A stretch of DNA of 53,408 nucleotides from Planctomycetota bacterium. GTDB taxonomy: Bacteria > Planctomycetota > Phycisphaerae > Phycisphaerales > SM1A02. The DNA lies in NCBI GenBank assembly GCA_022568135.1, contig JADFFQ010000023.1:1-53408 (forward strand), given 5' to 3'. Every line of letters begins with the position of its first letter. The stretch's first letter is position 1. Under the pieces are notes generated by a model that did no database searches, had not been told where the DNA came from, and worked only from the letters and a program-made list of their open reading frames with translations. A program made the position numbers and the translations under genes. Shown piece by piece: positions 1-8,301 of the stretch.

Positions 1-530
1 CGCAGCGGGTCGAACCGCCTGGCCGGTGAGGGGTCCTGGCCGGCCCAGCGCGAATGCGGTCGGCTGGAGAGGAAATTGAACAGGACACCCTGGGCTGCGG
101 CCTCGAACGCCGATGCGACCAGCTTCCGGGCGGTGTCTTCATCCATCGTGTTTAGCGTGCCCGAGATGCAGACATAATCGGGCTCGGCGGCGCTGAGGGT
201 CGAGGGGCAGGTGAGCACATCGTCCAGAACAAACTCACACCGCGGCAGCTTCCGCTGCCCGGCGGCGTCAATCATCTGCGGCATCGCATCAACGCCGATG
301 TACCTTGAAAACGGTACCTTGCACTCCACCAGGCGCGCGGCGAAATCTCCCTGGCCGCAGCCGGCATCCAGAATCACACAATCCTCGAACCCTGCCAGGC
401 CGATCATCACGTCGAACCGTAGCGTTTGCGCCTTGCGGCTGGTCCACAGCGTCGCCTCGAATCCGGGTCCGAACCGCTCGACCGCCTCGCGGTACGGTTC
501 AAGGTATTTCTTCTCGGCGCGCCGCCCCAT
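1..530 (-). CDS. Class I SAM-dependent methyltransferase (partial, 3' end off the window)
   Basis: The reading frame starts at an ATG on the minus strand (base 530) and stays open to the left edge, so about 176 codons are visible and the C-terminus is missing. Residues 52-62 read VILDAGCGQGD, the glycine-rich motif I of class I methyltransferases. An acidic residue after the next strand (GVD, Asp81) fits ribose binding, and LDDV near residue 102 fits the motif III region. The fold assignment is firm, but the substrate cannot be told: the visible part has no NPPY or other substrate-specific motif. The gene is divergent from sppA, so the two may share the 160-bp intergenic region as promoters. 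Confidence 0.8.
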   Translation of the reverse strand, partial: MGRRAEKKYLEPYREAVERFGPGFEATLWTSRKAQTLRFDVMIGLAGFEDCVILDAGCGQGDFAARLVECKVPFSRYIGVDAMPQMIDAAGQRKLPRCEFVLDDVLTCPSTLSAAEPDYVCISGTLNTMDEDTARKLVASAFEAAAQGVLFNFLSSRPHSRWAGQDPSPARRFDPL

Positions 531-690
531 GGTCGGTAGTAGTGTAGCCAAGGGCGAGCCCAAGACTCCGGATACGCCGTGCTCTATGGGCTGCCGTGTC
601 CAGGCGTACTGCGAGATGCTAGGATTCGCAGATACAGCGGCACGCGATCCGCCGCAACCAGGTTGATCACAGTTGCAAGGAAACACAAGC

Positions 691-1761
691 ATGGACCAGT
701 CTCATCCCCCCCCACCGCTCCCTCCGTCGGCCTCAGCTCCAATCTCCCCAGGCTCCTCAGTGCCTCACGTCGTGCACGTCGTCAGCAAGCCCACCGGATT
801 TGCACGGGCGATCGGGTTCATCATTGGCCTGTTCGTCTTCGCCGTCGTGTTCATGGTCGGTGTGGCGTTTGGGGGCGCTGCCATCTTCGCGAGCTCGATG
901 TTTGACACCACCGTGGTTGGTGAGTTGTACCGCGACGGCGGGCGGAACACCGTGGCGATCATCCCCATCGAAGGCATCATCGACGCCCACCAGGCCGAAT
1001 CCGTCCGGCTGACGATCGATCACGCCTTGGATGATTCGTCCATCAAGGCCGTGGTGCTGCGAGTCGATTCGCCCGGGGGTGGGATCGCTGCCTCGGATCA
1101 GATCTGGTATCAGGTCAAGCGCCTCCGCGACGCCGGCCTGCCGGTGATCGCCAGCTTTGGCGGGGTGGCGGCTTCGGGCGGCTATTACGTCTCCTGCGGC
1201 ACCGATCACATTGTCGCCGAGCCCACGTGCATCACCGGCAGCATCGGCGTCATCGCCCAAACCTTCATTTTCGAAGACCTTTTGAACAAGATCGGCATCC
1301 AGCCGGTCACGCTCTTGGCCACGGATGCTCCGGAGAAGGACTTGGGCAATCCCTTCCGCTCCTGGACCGATAGGGATCATGAAAAGATCCGGGCGATGCT
1401 CGACGCGGCCTACGACATTTTCAATCAGCGTGTCAAGGATGGCCGCCGTAGCGCGATCAATGATCCTGCGAAGATCGACGAACTCGCCGACGGCTCAATC
1501 TACACCGCCCAAGAAGCCTCGGACAACGGCTTGATCGATTCGATCGGGTATCTGGACGATGCGATCGCCCAGGCGGAGAAGATGGCCGGGCTCCCCGCTG
1601 GGAAGTCCACGGTGGTGATTCTGCGCCGGCCGACTCCATTTTTCGGCGGCGTGCTGGCCGCCCAGGTGCCGGACATGCCCGCAACCATGCTCGATGCCGG
1701 CGCCATACGCCGAGTGGTCAATGATCTCGGGTCACCCCGAGCGATGTACCTGATGCGATGA
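691..1761 (+). CDS. sppA: Signal peptide peptidase SppA, 36-kDa type (peptidase S49)
   Basis: A membrane-anchored serine protease that degrades signal peptides left in the membrane after protein export. The 356-residue product has a Pro-rich cytoplasmic start, one N-terminal membrane segment (about residues 36-64) and a single S49 domain, as in the short Bacillus-type enzyme. The nucleophile is Ser162 in AASGGYY and the general base is Lys216 in EKDLGNPFR; their spacing of 54 residues resembles that of Bacillus SppA (Ser147/Lys199). The ATG at 691 is preferred over an upstream TTG at 673 because AAGGAA lies 8 nt before it. The stop codon overlaps the start of the next gene (ATGA). Confidence 0.92.
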   Translation: MDQSHPPPPLPPSASAPISPGSSVPHVVHVVSKPTGFARAIGFIIGLFVFAVVFMVGVAFGGAAIFASSMFDTTVVGELYRDGGRNTVAIIPIEGIIDAHQAESVRLTIDHALDDSSIKAVVLRVDSPGGGIAASDQIWYQVKRLRDAGLPVIASFGGVAASGGYYVSCGTDHIVAEPTCITGSIGVIAQTFIFEDLLNKIGIQPVTLLATDAPEKDLGNPFRSWTDRDHEKIRAMLDAAYDIFNQRVKDGRRSAINDPAKIDELADGSIYTAQEASDNGLIDSIGYLDDAIAQAEKMAGLPAGKSTVVILRRPTPFFGGVLAAQVPDMPATMLDAGAIRRVVNDLGSPRAMYLMR

Positions 1762-4136
1762 GGGCCAACGCATCGTGCCGGTGGGTCTACACCCACGCCT
1801 CGATCGCGGCTCTGGCCGTGGCCGGTTGGTGGTCATCGGCAGGCGCGCAGGAAGCCATCACCGCTGAGACGCTCACTGATGAGCATGTTCAAAAAGCCAT
1901 CGACGCCATCGTGGAGGAGCTCTATACGCGCAAAAAGCCCCAGCGCTTCTGGGAGGCGAAGACGCCCCCGCGAGGCGAGAGCATCAAGCAAGGCGGCGGG
2001 TACACCGCGCTGACCGTGCTGGCGCTGCTCTACGCCGGCCAGTCGTACCAAGACTCGCGGCTGCGCGACGCCGTCGCCTATCTCGAGCAGCACGCGATGG
2101 AGGGCACGTATGCGGTGGCGGTACGAGCCAACGTCTGGGCCATGCTCCCGCCGAAGTTCAACGACCATCTCATCGCCGACACTCAATGGCTGATCGACGG
2201 CTTCAGCGAGCGGGCCGGCGGCTGGACGTATCAGCAGCAGCCCAACTCCAGGCGGCGCGACAACTCCATCACTCAATATGGCGCACTCGCCTGGTGGGAA
2301 GCAGCCAAGCGCGGCGCCCGCATCGAGCGCCGATATTGGCAGATACTCGAAGACCGCTTCCTCGATATGCAACTGGCCGACGGCGGCTGGAACTACACCG
2401 GCGACGGACCGGCCACGGGCTCGATGACCACCGCCGGGCTGGCCACCCTCTTCATCACCCAAGACTTCCTTCACGCCGACGCAGCGGTCAAACTCAGATC
2501 CACCTCCGGCAGCCGAAACGAGCTTGCGATCGCCCGCGGCTTGCAATGGATGCAGCAAAACTTCTCACCCACCGAAAACCCCGGCCGAGACCAGCACTTC
2601 TTCTACTACCTCTACGGGGTCGAGCGGGTGGGCCTGGCCAGCGGTTACAAATATTTCGGTCCCCACGATTGGTATCGCCAGGCGGCAGCCGAGCTCGTTC
2701 GCCGGCTGTGTCGATGGGACCCCGCCGAGCGCATGATAACCGTTCATCAAAAGATGGGCGGGAAATCAAGGGGGGCGAAAGTCCGCGTTCGCCATCTCGC
2801 CTTCGGCTTGCTGTTTCTCAGCCGAGGCCGGGTCCCCGTCGCCATCAACAAGCTCCACGTACCGGGCATGGCCTGGAACAATCGGCCGCGAGATGTCGCC
2901 AACCTCTCCCGCTGGCTCACCGAGAAAACCGAAACCGCGCTGAACTGGCAGATCGTTCGCATCGACACTGATCCGCAGGACTGGCTGGACGCGCCCCTGC
3001 TCTACCTCGCTTCACACGAACGACTGCCGTGGCTAAGCAGACCGGAGGCCAACGCTCACCACGATGTCCAGGAAGATCGCATCGAACCGCTGGAAAAGCT
3101 GAAGCGCTATCTCGATCTCGGCGGTCTGCTGTTTGCCGTCAACGAGGGCCCCTCGCGCGCTTTTGCGAAATCTATTGAGCAGGCCGGCAAGCAGATGTAC
3201 CCGCAATATGACTGGCGGACACTGCCCAACGACCACTGGGCCTACACGATCTTGTTGCCCGTCGGCGGCAAGCGCCCCGCCTTGCGCGGTCTTTCCAACG
3301 GGGTGCGCGAGCTCATCATCGCCTCACGCACTGATTTCTCGCGCCGCTTCCAGGTGCGTGGCGCGAAGGATGACAGCGCATACCTCACGGCCGGCAACAT
3401 CTACTTTTACGCATCGGAAATGAATCGCCCCCGTCCCCGGCTCGCCCGACATTTTCTCTCCGCCTCCGCCGCCGAGGCCGAAGATCGTGGTGGAGATCAT
3501 TTCATCAGCATCGTCCGCGCGCAGCATCAGGGCAACTGGAAGCCCGAGCCGCAGGCCCTGCCTGTCTTCGCCACGTTCCTGGCCCAGCAGCGGCAGATCA
3601 ATGTCAACATTGTCGATCGTCCTCTGTCGGAGATTCACCAGCTCACCCCCCGGCCGACGCTGGTTATCGTCAACGGAATCGACGCCCACGACTTCACGGC
3701 CGAGCAGCAGACCGCGATTGGCGCGTATGTCGAAGCCGGTGGCGTGATTCTGTTCGAGACCCCCGGCGGCCGAGGCGACTTTACATTGTCCGCGGAGCAG
3801 ACCTGCACCGAGATCTTCCGGGCCCTGGCCGAGCCGATTCTTCCCCTGCTGCACAGCCGCATCATCACAGGAAACGATTTGCCCGGGGCGACGCGTCTGT
3901 CGCGGCTCGACTACCGCCCGTTCGCACTGGAAATGTTCGCCGCCCGCGAAACCACTCCGCGCCTGCGGGGCATGCTCATCGACGGACAGCCGCGTGTGCT
4001 GTTTTCCCGCCAGGACATTTCCCACGGCCTGCTCGACCAACCGTGCTGGGACATCGCCGGCTACACCACCGAATCCGCCCGCAACCTTTTGGCCAACATC
4101 GTGCAGCATGCGATGGCGCTGTCACTCGGACACTGA
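1758..4136 (+). CDS. Secreted DUF4159 protein with prenyltransferase-like repeats
   Basis: A 792-residue exported protein. It has an N-terminal signal peptide ending near AGAQ (about residue 31). Residues 60-350 form an alpha-alpha toroid of squalene-cyclase/prenyltransferase-like repeats, with QLADGGWNY as a typical repeat core. Two DUF4159-like regions follow, about 365-560 and 575-780; both have the alternating strand/helix pattern of a glutamine-amidotransferase-like fold (for example TLVIVNGID followed by AGGVILFET). The family is common in planctomycetes and its function is unknown; binding or processing of an envelope component is only a guess. The ATGA overlap with sppA suggests translational coupling. 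Confidence 0.75.
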   Translation: MRANASCRWVYTHASIAALAVAGWWSSAGAQEAITAETLTDEHVQKAIDAIVEELYTRKKPQRFWEAKTPPRGESIKQGGGYTALTVLALLYAGQSYQDSRLRDAVAYLEQHAMEGTYAVAVRANVWAMLPPKFNDHLIADTQWLIDGFSERAGGWTYQQQPNSRRRDNSITQYGALAWWEAAKRGARIERRYWQILEDRFLDMQLADGGWNYTGDGPATGSMTTAGLATLFITQDFLHADAAVKLRSTSGSRNELAIARGLQWMQQNFSPTENPGRDQHFFYYLYGVERVGLASGYKYFGPHDWYRQAAAELVRRLCRWDPAERMITVHQKMGGKSRGAKVRVRHLAFGLLFLSRGRVPVAINKLHVPGMAWNNRPRDVANLSRWLTEKTETALNWQIVRIDTDPQDWLDAPLLYLASHERLPWLSRPEANAHHDVQEDRIEPLEKLKRYLDLGGLLFAVNEGPSRAFAKSIEQAGKQMYPQYDWRTLPNDHWAYTILLPVGGKRPALRGLSNGVRELIIASRTDFSRRFQVRGAKDDSAYLTAGNIYFYASEMNRPRPRLARHFLSASAAEAEDRGGDHFISIVRAQHQGNWKPEPQALPVFATFLAQQRQINVNIVDRPLSEIHQLTPRPTLVIVNGIDAHDFTAEQQTAIGAYVEAGGVILFETPGGRGDFTLSAEQTCTEIFRALAEPILPLLHSRIITGNDLPGATRLSRLDYRPFALEMFAARETTPRLRGMLIDGQPRVLFSRQDISHGLLDQPCWDIAGYTTESARNLLANIVQHAMALSLGH

Positions 4137-4171
4137 GCAAATCGCGGCTCAGCCCGCACGAATCTGATGCC

Positions 4172-6394
4172 TCACTGCGCTGTCGCGCGTTGGTGCGCCA
4201 CGACCACGCGGATGATCTCGTACGGCACCGTCTCGTCGAGATACTCGTAGATCGGCCTCAACCGGTCCGCGGCCAAGACGGCTGCGGCCTCGGCCACGCG
4301 CTTGTAGATCGCATCGTTCACCCATGCGTCAACGCGATCGGGCCGCTGTGCCTGCACGAACTCGTCCAGATAGCCGAAGACCGTGCTGGGCTTGCGGCCG
4401 GTGGAGCGTGCCACCGCCTCGACGCTCGCGCCGCGCGCAAACATCCGCATCGCCTCTTCCTTCTCCGGATTCGGTTTGGTGGGTTGGGCGCGCTCCGGCT
4501 GCACGATCACCGCGACGTCGGTCGCCAAGTCATGCTCCTGGCAATATGCCTTGATCGCCTCACCAAACGTCGGCCCGAGATCAGCGAGCTTCGTCTGGCC
4601 CACACCGTGAACGTTTCGAAATATCTCCGGTGTGCTGGGGCGAATGCGCGCCATTGATCGAAGCGATGTATCGCCAAAAATGACATAGGCCGGCACCGAG
4701 CGCTCCTGAGCGATCTCGCGGCGCAGATTCCGCAAATGCTCGAACAGACCACGATCAACACCTTCCCATGAATCCCCCGCCGCTTGCGGCTTCGCGACTG
4801 CCCCCACCTGAGGATCAACCAGCGGAACTTCCTCCTCACCGCGCAGCACAGCCCCTGCGGACTTGCTCGGCGCCAGCACCGGATACTCGCCACCCGTACG
4901 ATCGATCAGGCCCAGATCAATGAGCTGATACACGAGATTCATAACAACCTTTTCCGCAAGGTCTTTTAGCAATCCATAGGTGCTGAGTTGATCGTGCCTC
5001 CAATGGCGAACGGCCTCGGTGTTCGCCCCGCGCAAGACATTGACAATATGTTTCACACCCCGGCGCTGGTCCATCAGATCCAGCCTCGCGACACAGGAGA
5101 GGATCTTGCGGGCGATCGCGGTCGAATCGGCCATGGCCTCGGCCTCGCCCAGGCACACATCGCACGCTTTGCAGTCGGGCGATTCGTACTCCTGTCCGAA
5201 ATACTGCGACAGCGCTCGATGGCGACATTGCAACGTGCTGCACAATCCCTGCATGTGCCCCAGTAGCTCCAACTGGGCTGCAACAATCGCTTGGGAATCC
5301 GCGTCGTCAGCCCCGTCGGCACTGCGCTCAAAGAGGCGAGTCCATTTCAGAAAATCGGCCGACGAATACAGCATCACACATTCAGCCTCCAAGCCGTCAC
5401 GTCCGGCCCGGCCGGTCTCCTGCTGATAGTGCTCGATCGACTTGGGCATCGCCGCGTGAATGACGCAGCGCACGTTGGAGCGATCAATCCCCATGCCGAA
5501 GGCGACGGTGGCGACGATCACGTCGAGCCGGTCCTCCGCAAACTCGTCCTGTGTCCTGCGGCGTTGATTCCTATCCATTCCCGCGTGGTACGCCGCCGCG
5601 TTGATCCCGTTGGCATTCAGCACCGACGCCAAGGTCTCCGTGTCGTTGCGCGAGATGCAATACACGATCACCGCTTCCTGCGGATGCCTGCGGATCACCT
5701 CGATGACTTGCGCATATAGATCGACCCGAGGCAGGATTCGATAGCTCAGGTTCGCCCGATCGAAGTTCCCCACCAACACCTCGGGATCGTCGAGCTTCAG
5801 TTGCTCGATGATGTCTCGCCGGACGCGCGGCGTCGCGGTAGCGGTGTAGGCATGCACACTCACCTCACCGAAGCGCTGCTTGAGCATGGCCAGTTGCCGA
5901 TACTCCGGGCGAAAGTCGTGACCCCAGTGGCTGATGCAGTGCGCCTCGTCGATGGCAAATGCCGTCACCCCGAGCCGGTTGACCAGGTCCATGAACGATC
6001 CCGTGACCAGGCGCTCCGGCGAAACAAACAGCAACCGCACTTCCCCTGCGTTGAGTCGATCGAAGATGACACGTTTCTCAGATGCGTCAAGATTGCTGTG
6101 GATCGCTTCGGCCGGATAGCCACAGGCCCGCAAGCCGTCCACCTGATCTTTCATCAACGAGATCAACGGCGACACCACGATATCCGTGCGCTGCTGCAGG
6201 ATCGGCGGGACCTGATAACACAAACTCTTGCCCCCGCCGGTCGGCATCACCACCATTGAATCGCGCCGCTCGAGCCCGGCCTGGATCGCTTCGCGCTGCC
6301 GCGGCCACAGACGATCGAACCCCCAGAACCGCCGAACCGTTTTGAGGATGCGTGTTTCTTGTTCGTCGGCCGCTACCGCCCCGGTCGTGCTCAT
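4172..6394 (-). CDS. recQ: ATP-dependent DNA helicase RecQ
   Basis: A superfamily 2 3'-5' DNA helicase for recombinational repair and replication-fork processing; 740 residues. Walker A is PTGGGKS at 51-57 and the Walker B box is DEAH at 149-152, followed by the RecQ aromatic-rich loop (HWGHDFRPEY). Then come the second RecA domain (TGRAGRDG), the four-cysteine zinc element (CRHR ... CKACDVC) and the RQC winged helix. An HRDC domain lies near residues 560-635. A final region of about 100 residues looks like the HTH module found at the C-terminus of some RecQ proteins. The start codon is the ATG at 6394. The gene is convergent with the DUF4159 gene, with only 35 bp between the stops. Confidence 0.95.
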   Translation of the reverse strand: MSTTGAVAADEQETRILKTVRRFWGFDRLWPRQREAIQAGLERRDSMVVMPTGGGKSLCYQVPPILQQRTDIVVSPLISLMKDQVDGLRACGYPAEAIHSNLDASEKRVIFDRLNAGEVRLLFVSPERLVTGSFMDLVNRLGVTAFAIDEAHCISHWGHDFRPEYRQLAMLKQRFGEVSVHAYTATATPRVRRDIIEQLKLDDPEVLVGNFDRANLSYRILPRVDLYAQVIEVIRRHPQEAVIVYCISRNDTETLASVLNANGINAAAYHAGMDRNQRRRTQDEFAEDRLDVIVATVAFGMGIDRSNVRCVIHAAMPKSIEHYQQETGRAGRDGLEAECVMLYSSADFLKWTRLFERSADGADDADSQAIVAAQLELLGHMQGLCSTLQCRHRALSQYFGQEYESPDCKACDVCLGEAEAMADSTAIARKILSCVARLDLMDQRRGVKHIVNVLRGANTEAVRHWRHDQLSTYGLLKDLAEKVVMNLVYQLIDLGLIDRTGGEYPVLAPSKSAGAVLRGEEEVPLVDPQVGAVAKPQAAGDSWEGVDRGLFEHLRNLRREIAQERSVPAYVIFGDTSLRSMARIRPSTPEIFRNVHGVGQTKLADLGPTFGEAIKAYCQEHDLATDVAVIVQPERAQPTKPNPEKEEAMRMFARGASVEAVARSTGRKPSTVFGYLDEFVQAQRPDRVDAWVNDAIYKRVAEAAAVLAADRLRPIYEYLDETVPYEIIRVVVAHQRATAQ

Positions 6395-6446
6395 AGCGGC
6401 AAGTGTAGCCGATCTGCCGTCAGCAGCGTCGTCTCATTGGAGCAAT

Positions 6447-6492
6447 AAAAAGGGAACATTCTACTTTTCTGAAAAGATAGAATGCCCCTTTT
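6447..6492. repeat. 46-bp near-perfect palindrome with an AT-rich core (REP-like or terminator)
   Basis: Two arms of about 21 nt (left AAAAGGGAACATTCTAC, right its near-complement) surround a core of TTTTC-TGA-AAAG type. The arms are AT-rich at their tips, unlike the surrounding genes. The element lies between the 3' end of the DUF2513 gene and the 5' end of recQ, both on the minus strand. Read on that strand, the hairpin is followed by a T-run, so it could terminate the DUF2513 transcript. The form also fits a REP-like mobile palindrome; copy number elsewhere in the genome would decide. Confidence 0.7.
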
Positions 6493-6527
6493 CGTACCCG
6501 AGGTTGTCCGTCTCGCGCGCGAGGGGG

Positions 6528-6878
6528 TCACTCGCCAGTGATCTTAGATGTCACCCACGCCGATAGGGCAGTTGTGATGGCGAGCCACGAGAGGGACTTC
6601 GTTGTCTTGACGGCTGTCTCCTTTACCTCTTTCCAAACGTCGGGATCCCGCGTCTGCTCAAGAAACTCGTGGCCGTCCCAGGTCATGCGGGTACAGATGG
6701 CGCTGTCCGACGTTTGTCTGACATCCTCGACCAGCCCCTTATCTTGCATGATCAACAAGTGGTGGTGGACCTCGTTTTTCGATCGCCCTTCGACATCGAC
6801 GCCAGGATTGGAAGCTTCGGGGTTGCGCTTCTCGATCACTTGAAGGATATGCCGCACGAAATCCATGTCTCGTTTCAT
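6528..6878 (-). CDS. DUF2513 domain-containing protein
   Basis: A 116-residue protein beginning MKRDMDFVRHIL, the characteristic opening of DUF2513 proteins. The middle reads like a winged helix-turn-helix (HHHLLIMQDKGLV, MTWDGHEFL), and the C-terminus is a hydrophobic or amphipathic helix (about residues 95-113). These are small accessory or phage-associated proteins of unknown role, probably DNA-binding. The ATG at 6878 was chosen because it gives the family N-terminus; the open frame continues 37 codons upstream but that part is not family-like. No Shine-Dalgarno sequence is visible, and an intrinsic-terminator-like hairpin lies just upstream. Base composition is lower in GC than the flanking core genes, suggesting acquisition. 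Confidence 0.75.
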   Translation of the reverse strand: MKRDMDFVRHILQVIEKRNPEASNPGVDVEGRSKNEVHHHLLIMQDKGLVEDVRQTSDSAICTRMTWDGHEFLEQTRDPDVWKEVKETAVKTTKSLSWLAITTALSAWVTSKITGE

Positions 6879-6891
6879 GTCTACATGATAC

Positions 6892-6914
6892 AAAAAACCC
6901 GCCTTGATGGCGGG
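6892..6914 (-). terminator. Intrinsic-terminator-like hairpin just upstream of the DUF2513 start
   Basis: On the minus strand, CCCGCC-ATCAA-GGCGGG is followed directly by six Ts. The T-run ends 13 nt before the DUF2513 ATG. This is the classical layout of a Rho-independent terminator, but it sits where a leader would be expected. It could end a transcript from upstream or act as an attenuator of the DUF2513 gene. Confidence 0.6.
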
Positions 6915-7271
6915 TGATCGGTGTCGATTCGGACATCGGCGTTCCACTCGTGCTCGGAAAGCTCGGCGGTGAAGCCGCGCGAAGGTCAAATGCGAAATGT
7001 CGGCTTAGACACGAAGGCGGTGAAGCATGAGCATCAAGGTGGCCCTGGTCGAAGCCCCGAGGAAGGGTCGCAGTACCACGTTTGGTTCCGGGCGTCGTGG
7101 CATCCTCTCCCAGGCAATTGTATGGGCCTGTCGCGAGAACGCCTGGGTGGACCGCTGAACTACCATTGCAGGGCGGACCAATCTGCCCAAACGAATATTG
7201 GAACCATACGAGATCGCCGAGAATGCCATCAAAACTGACCCCCTGCGACTCCCTTTTTGTCTCCCACCGTC
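6915..7271. other. Gene-poor stretch with a possible decayed plus-strand ORF
   Basis: No convincing gene is seen here. A plus-strand frame from ATG 7027 runs 43 codons to TGA at 7156-7158, then stays open in the same frame for about 65 more codons. The pre-stop part (FGSGRRGILSQAIVWACREN) and the post-stop part (GRTNLPKRILEPYEIAENAI) both look protein-like. This could be a gene interrupted by one nonsense mutation, but no family is recognised and the evidence is weak. Longer frames on the opposite strand have poor residue composition and were not accepted. Confidence 0.25.
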
Positions 7272-7299
7272 TTTACATCTCTCTCTTCCGTCGTATGAT
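7272..7299 (+). promoter_or_regulatory. Sigma70-like promoter for the three-ORF accessory operon
   Basis: TTTACA, a 16-nt spacer and TATGAT lie about 50 nt upstream of the first ATG of the operon (7349). The -10 box matches five of six consensus bases. The predicted transcript start is near 7306. Confidence 0.5.
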
Positions 7300-7348
7300 T
7301 CCCAACATGTGTTGGACATGACGTATCAAAGGTGTGCTGTTCGGCGAA

Positions 7349-7495
7349 ATGGGCGACGATAAGTCGAAAAGAATCACAACCCTCCGGGATCCATGTGGGA
7401 ATCCGCGATCCTCAAAGGGAAGCAGGACGCAGAGCCGAAAGAATCCGGAGATGACCGCGTATGGGCTGCGTGATCTTCTCAGGAGTCTGCCTTGA
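7349..7495 (+). CDS. Small basic protein (48 aa), first gene of an overlapping operon
   Basis: A 48-codon frame from ATG 7349 to TGA 7495. The product is rich in Lys, Arg and Ser in its first 33 residues and ends in a short predicted helix (MTAYGLRDLLRSLP). No family is recognised. Support comes from layout: it starts 43 nt after the predicted transcript start, and its stop codon overlaps the TTG start of the next gene (TTGA), the usual sign of translational coupling. No clear ribosome binding site precedes the ATG; AAAGG is about 16 nt away. The true start could instead be the internal ATG at 7451, which would give a 14-residue peptide. Confidence 0.4.
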   Translation: MGDDKSKRITTLRDPCGNPRSSKGSRTQSRKNPEMTAYGLRDLLRSLP

Positions 7496-8004
7496 ACTAT
7501 CAACAGCTGTGGAAGGTTCTCGTGCCGAAGTACTTTGACTGCAGCTTTGTACCGATTGCCGCAGCTCGACAGAGTGTGCGCTGGGAGCGCGCAAGTCTCG
7601 GCGCAGCTATCGTCATCGGCTTGGTTGGTTCCAGCTCCGCAGTATCTAGCTGGGCCCTTTGGCAGGAGCCCGGTTTCTCGTGGGTATTGCCAACCATCTC
7701 TGGCCTTGTTTCCGTTTGGATCATCATTGCGGGCGCAACCAACGTGCCGAAGCGCATTCGAGAGTTGGAGAATAGGCGGCGCAAGTTTGGCGAGTTCCGG
7801 ATTAAGTTTCAGAATATCGTTGAAGCCGCGATTCAGGAAACCGTTGGAGCGGATGATCTTCAGCGCAGGTACGTACAGGTGCGAGATGACTTCGATGACG
7901 CCTATAACGAACTTCCGTCTGACCCTCTCATTACAAGGAAGTTCATAGCTCAGATAGAACACGAATTGCGAACAGAATTTCGCAAGAAAGGGCTCATCAA
8001 ATGA
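7492..8004 (+). CDS. Two-TM membrane protein, SLATT-like
   Basis: A 170-residue protein with two hydrophobic segments (about residues 35-54 and 62-84) separated by a short loop, then a long charged helical tail with many Lys, Arg and Glu. This layout resembles SLATT-type proteins, two-TM predicted pore-forming effectors of nucleotide-signalling defence modules; that is inference from architecture, not from a diagnostic motif. The start is TTG at 7492, supported by AGGAG 6 nt upstream. It overlaps the preceding small ORF (TTGA) and the following one (ATGA). No CD-NTase or SLOG partner gene is present in the window, so a stand-alone or truncated system is possible. GC content is clearly lower than in the flanking core genes. 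Confidence 0.65.
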   Translation: MNYQQLWKVLVPKYFDCSFVPIAAARQSVRWERASLGAAIVIGLVGSSSAVSSWALWQEPGFSWVLPTISGLVSVWIIIAGATNVPKRIRELENRRRKFGEFRIKFQNIVEAAIQETVGADDLQRRYVQVRDDFDDAYNELPSDPLITRKFIAQIEHELRTEFRKKGLIK

Positions 8005-8081
8005 CCAGACGATCGTTAAAGCCGAAGCCCATCGAGAAGATCATACCAGTGGAGAAACCTCGCCCATTATCAAGGAGCTAA
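8001..8081 (+). CDS. 26-codon basic ORF overlapping the SLATT-like gene; probably a truncated partner
   Basis: The ATG overlaps the stop of the SLATT-like gene (ATGA), so it is positioned to be translated by coupling. The peptide is basic and Pro-rich (RRSLKPKPIEKIIPVEKP) and ends at TAA 8079-8081. In the neighbouring frame the sequence stays open past this stop (SPIIKELTHPKPDTDRSDRS) until IS-like sequence begins near 8141. A likely reading is that the third gene of the operon lost its body to an insertion and then suffered a frameshift. No family can be assigned. Confidence 0.35.
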   Translation: MTRRSLKPKPIEKIIPVEKPRPLSRS

Positions 8082-8140
8082 CGCACCCGAAGCCCGACAC
8101 CGATCGATCCGATCGATCCGGGAAAGGCGGGACAGTGGGC

Positions 8141-8230
8141 CTGTTGAAAAACCCTCCCCGAATCAGTTGATGGTATCCTTGGGGACGTTGCATCCATGGA
8201 GGCGACGCGACATGCTCGCTCAAGGGGGTT
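8141..8230. mobile_element. Possible insertion-sequence end (remnant)
   Basis: The stretch starting CTGTTGAAAAACCC, then a short spacer and an ATG-containing segment, resembles the outer end of IS elements whose termini begin with a GTTGAAAAAC-like motif. No intact transposase follows. It marks the point where the accessory operon breaks off and a debris region begins. Assignment is by appearance only; the matching inverted repeat was not found. Confidence 0.25.
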
Positions 8231-8301
8231 GGCGGCCGATCTCATGTACCAGGGCGGCGATACACTTCTTCCCGTCGCGCAGGATCGTCGGCGGCGGCTG
8301 A

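Noticed and set aside
7273-7962. A 229-codon minus-strand frame over the SLATT-like gene
   Set aside because: It is antisense to the operon and has no recognisable domain, whereas the plus strand has promoter, ribosome binding site, membrane segments and 4-nt overlaps.
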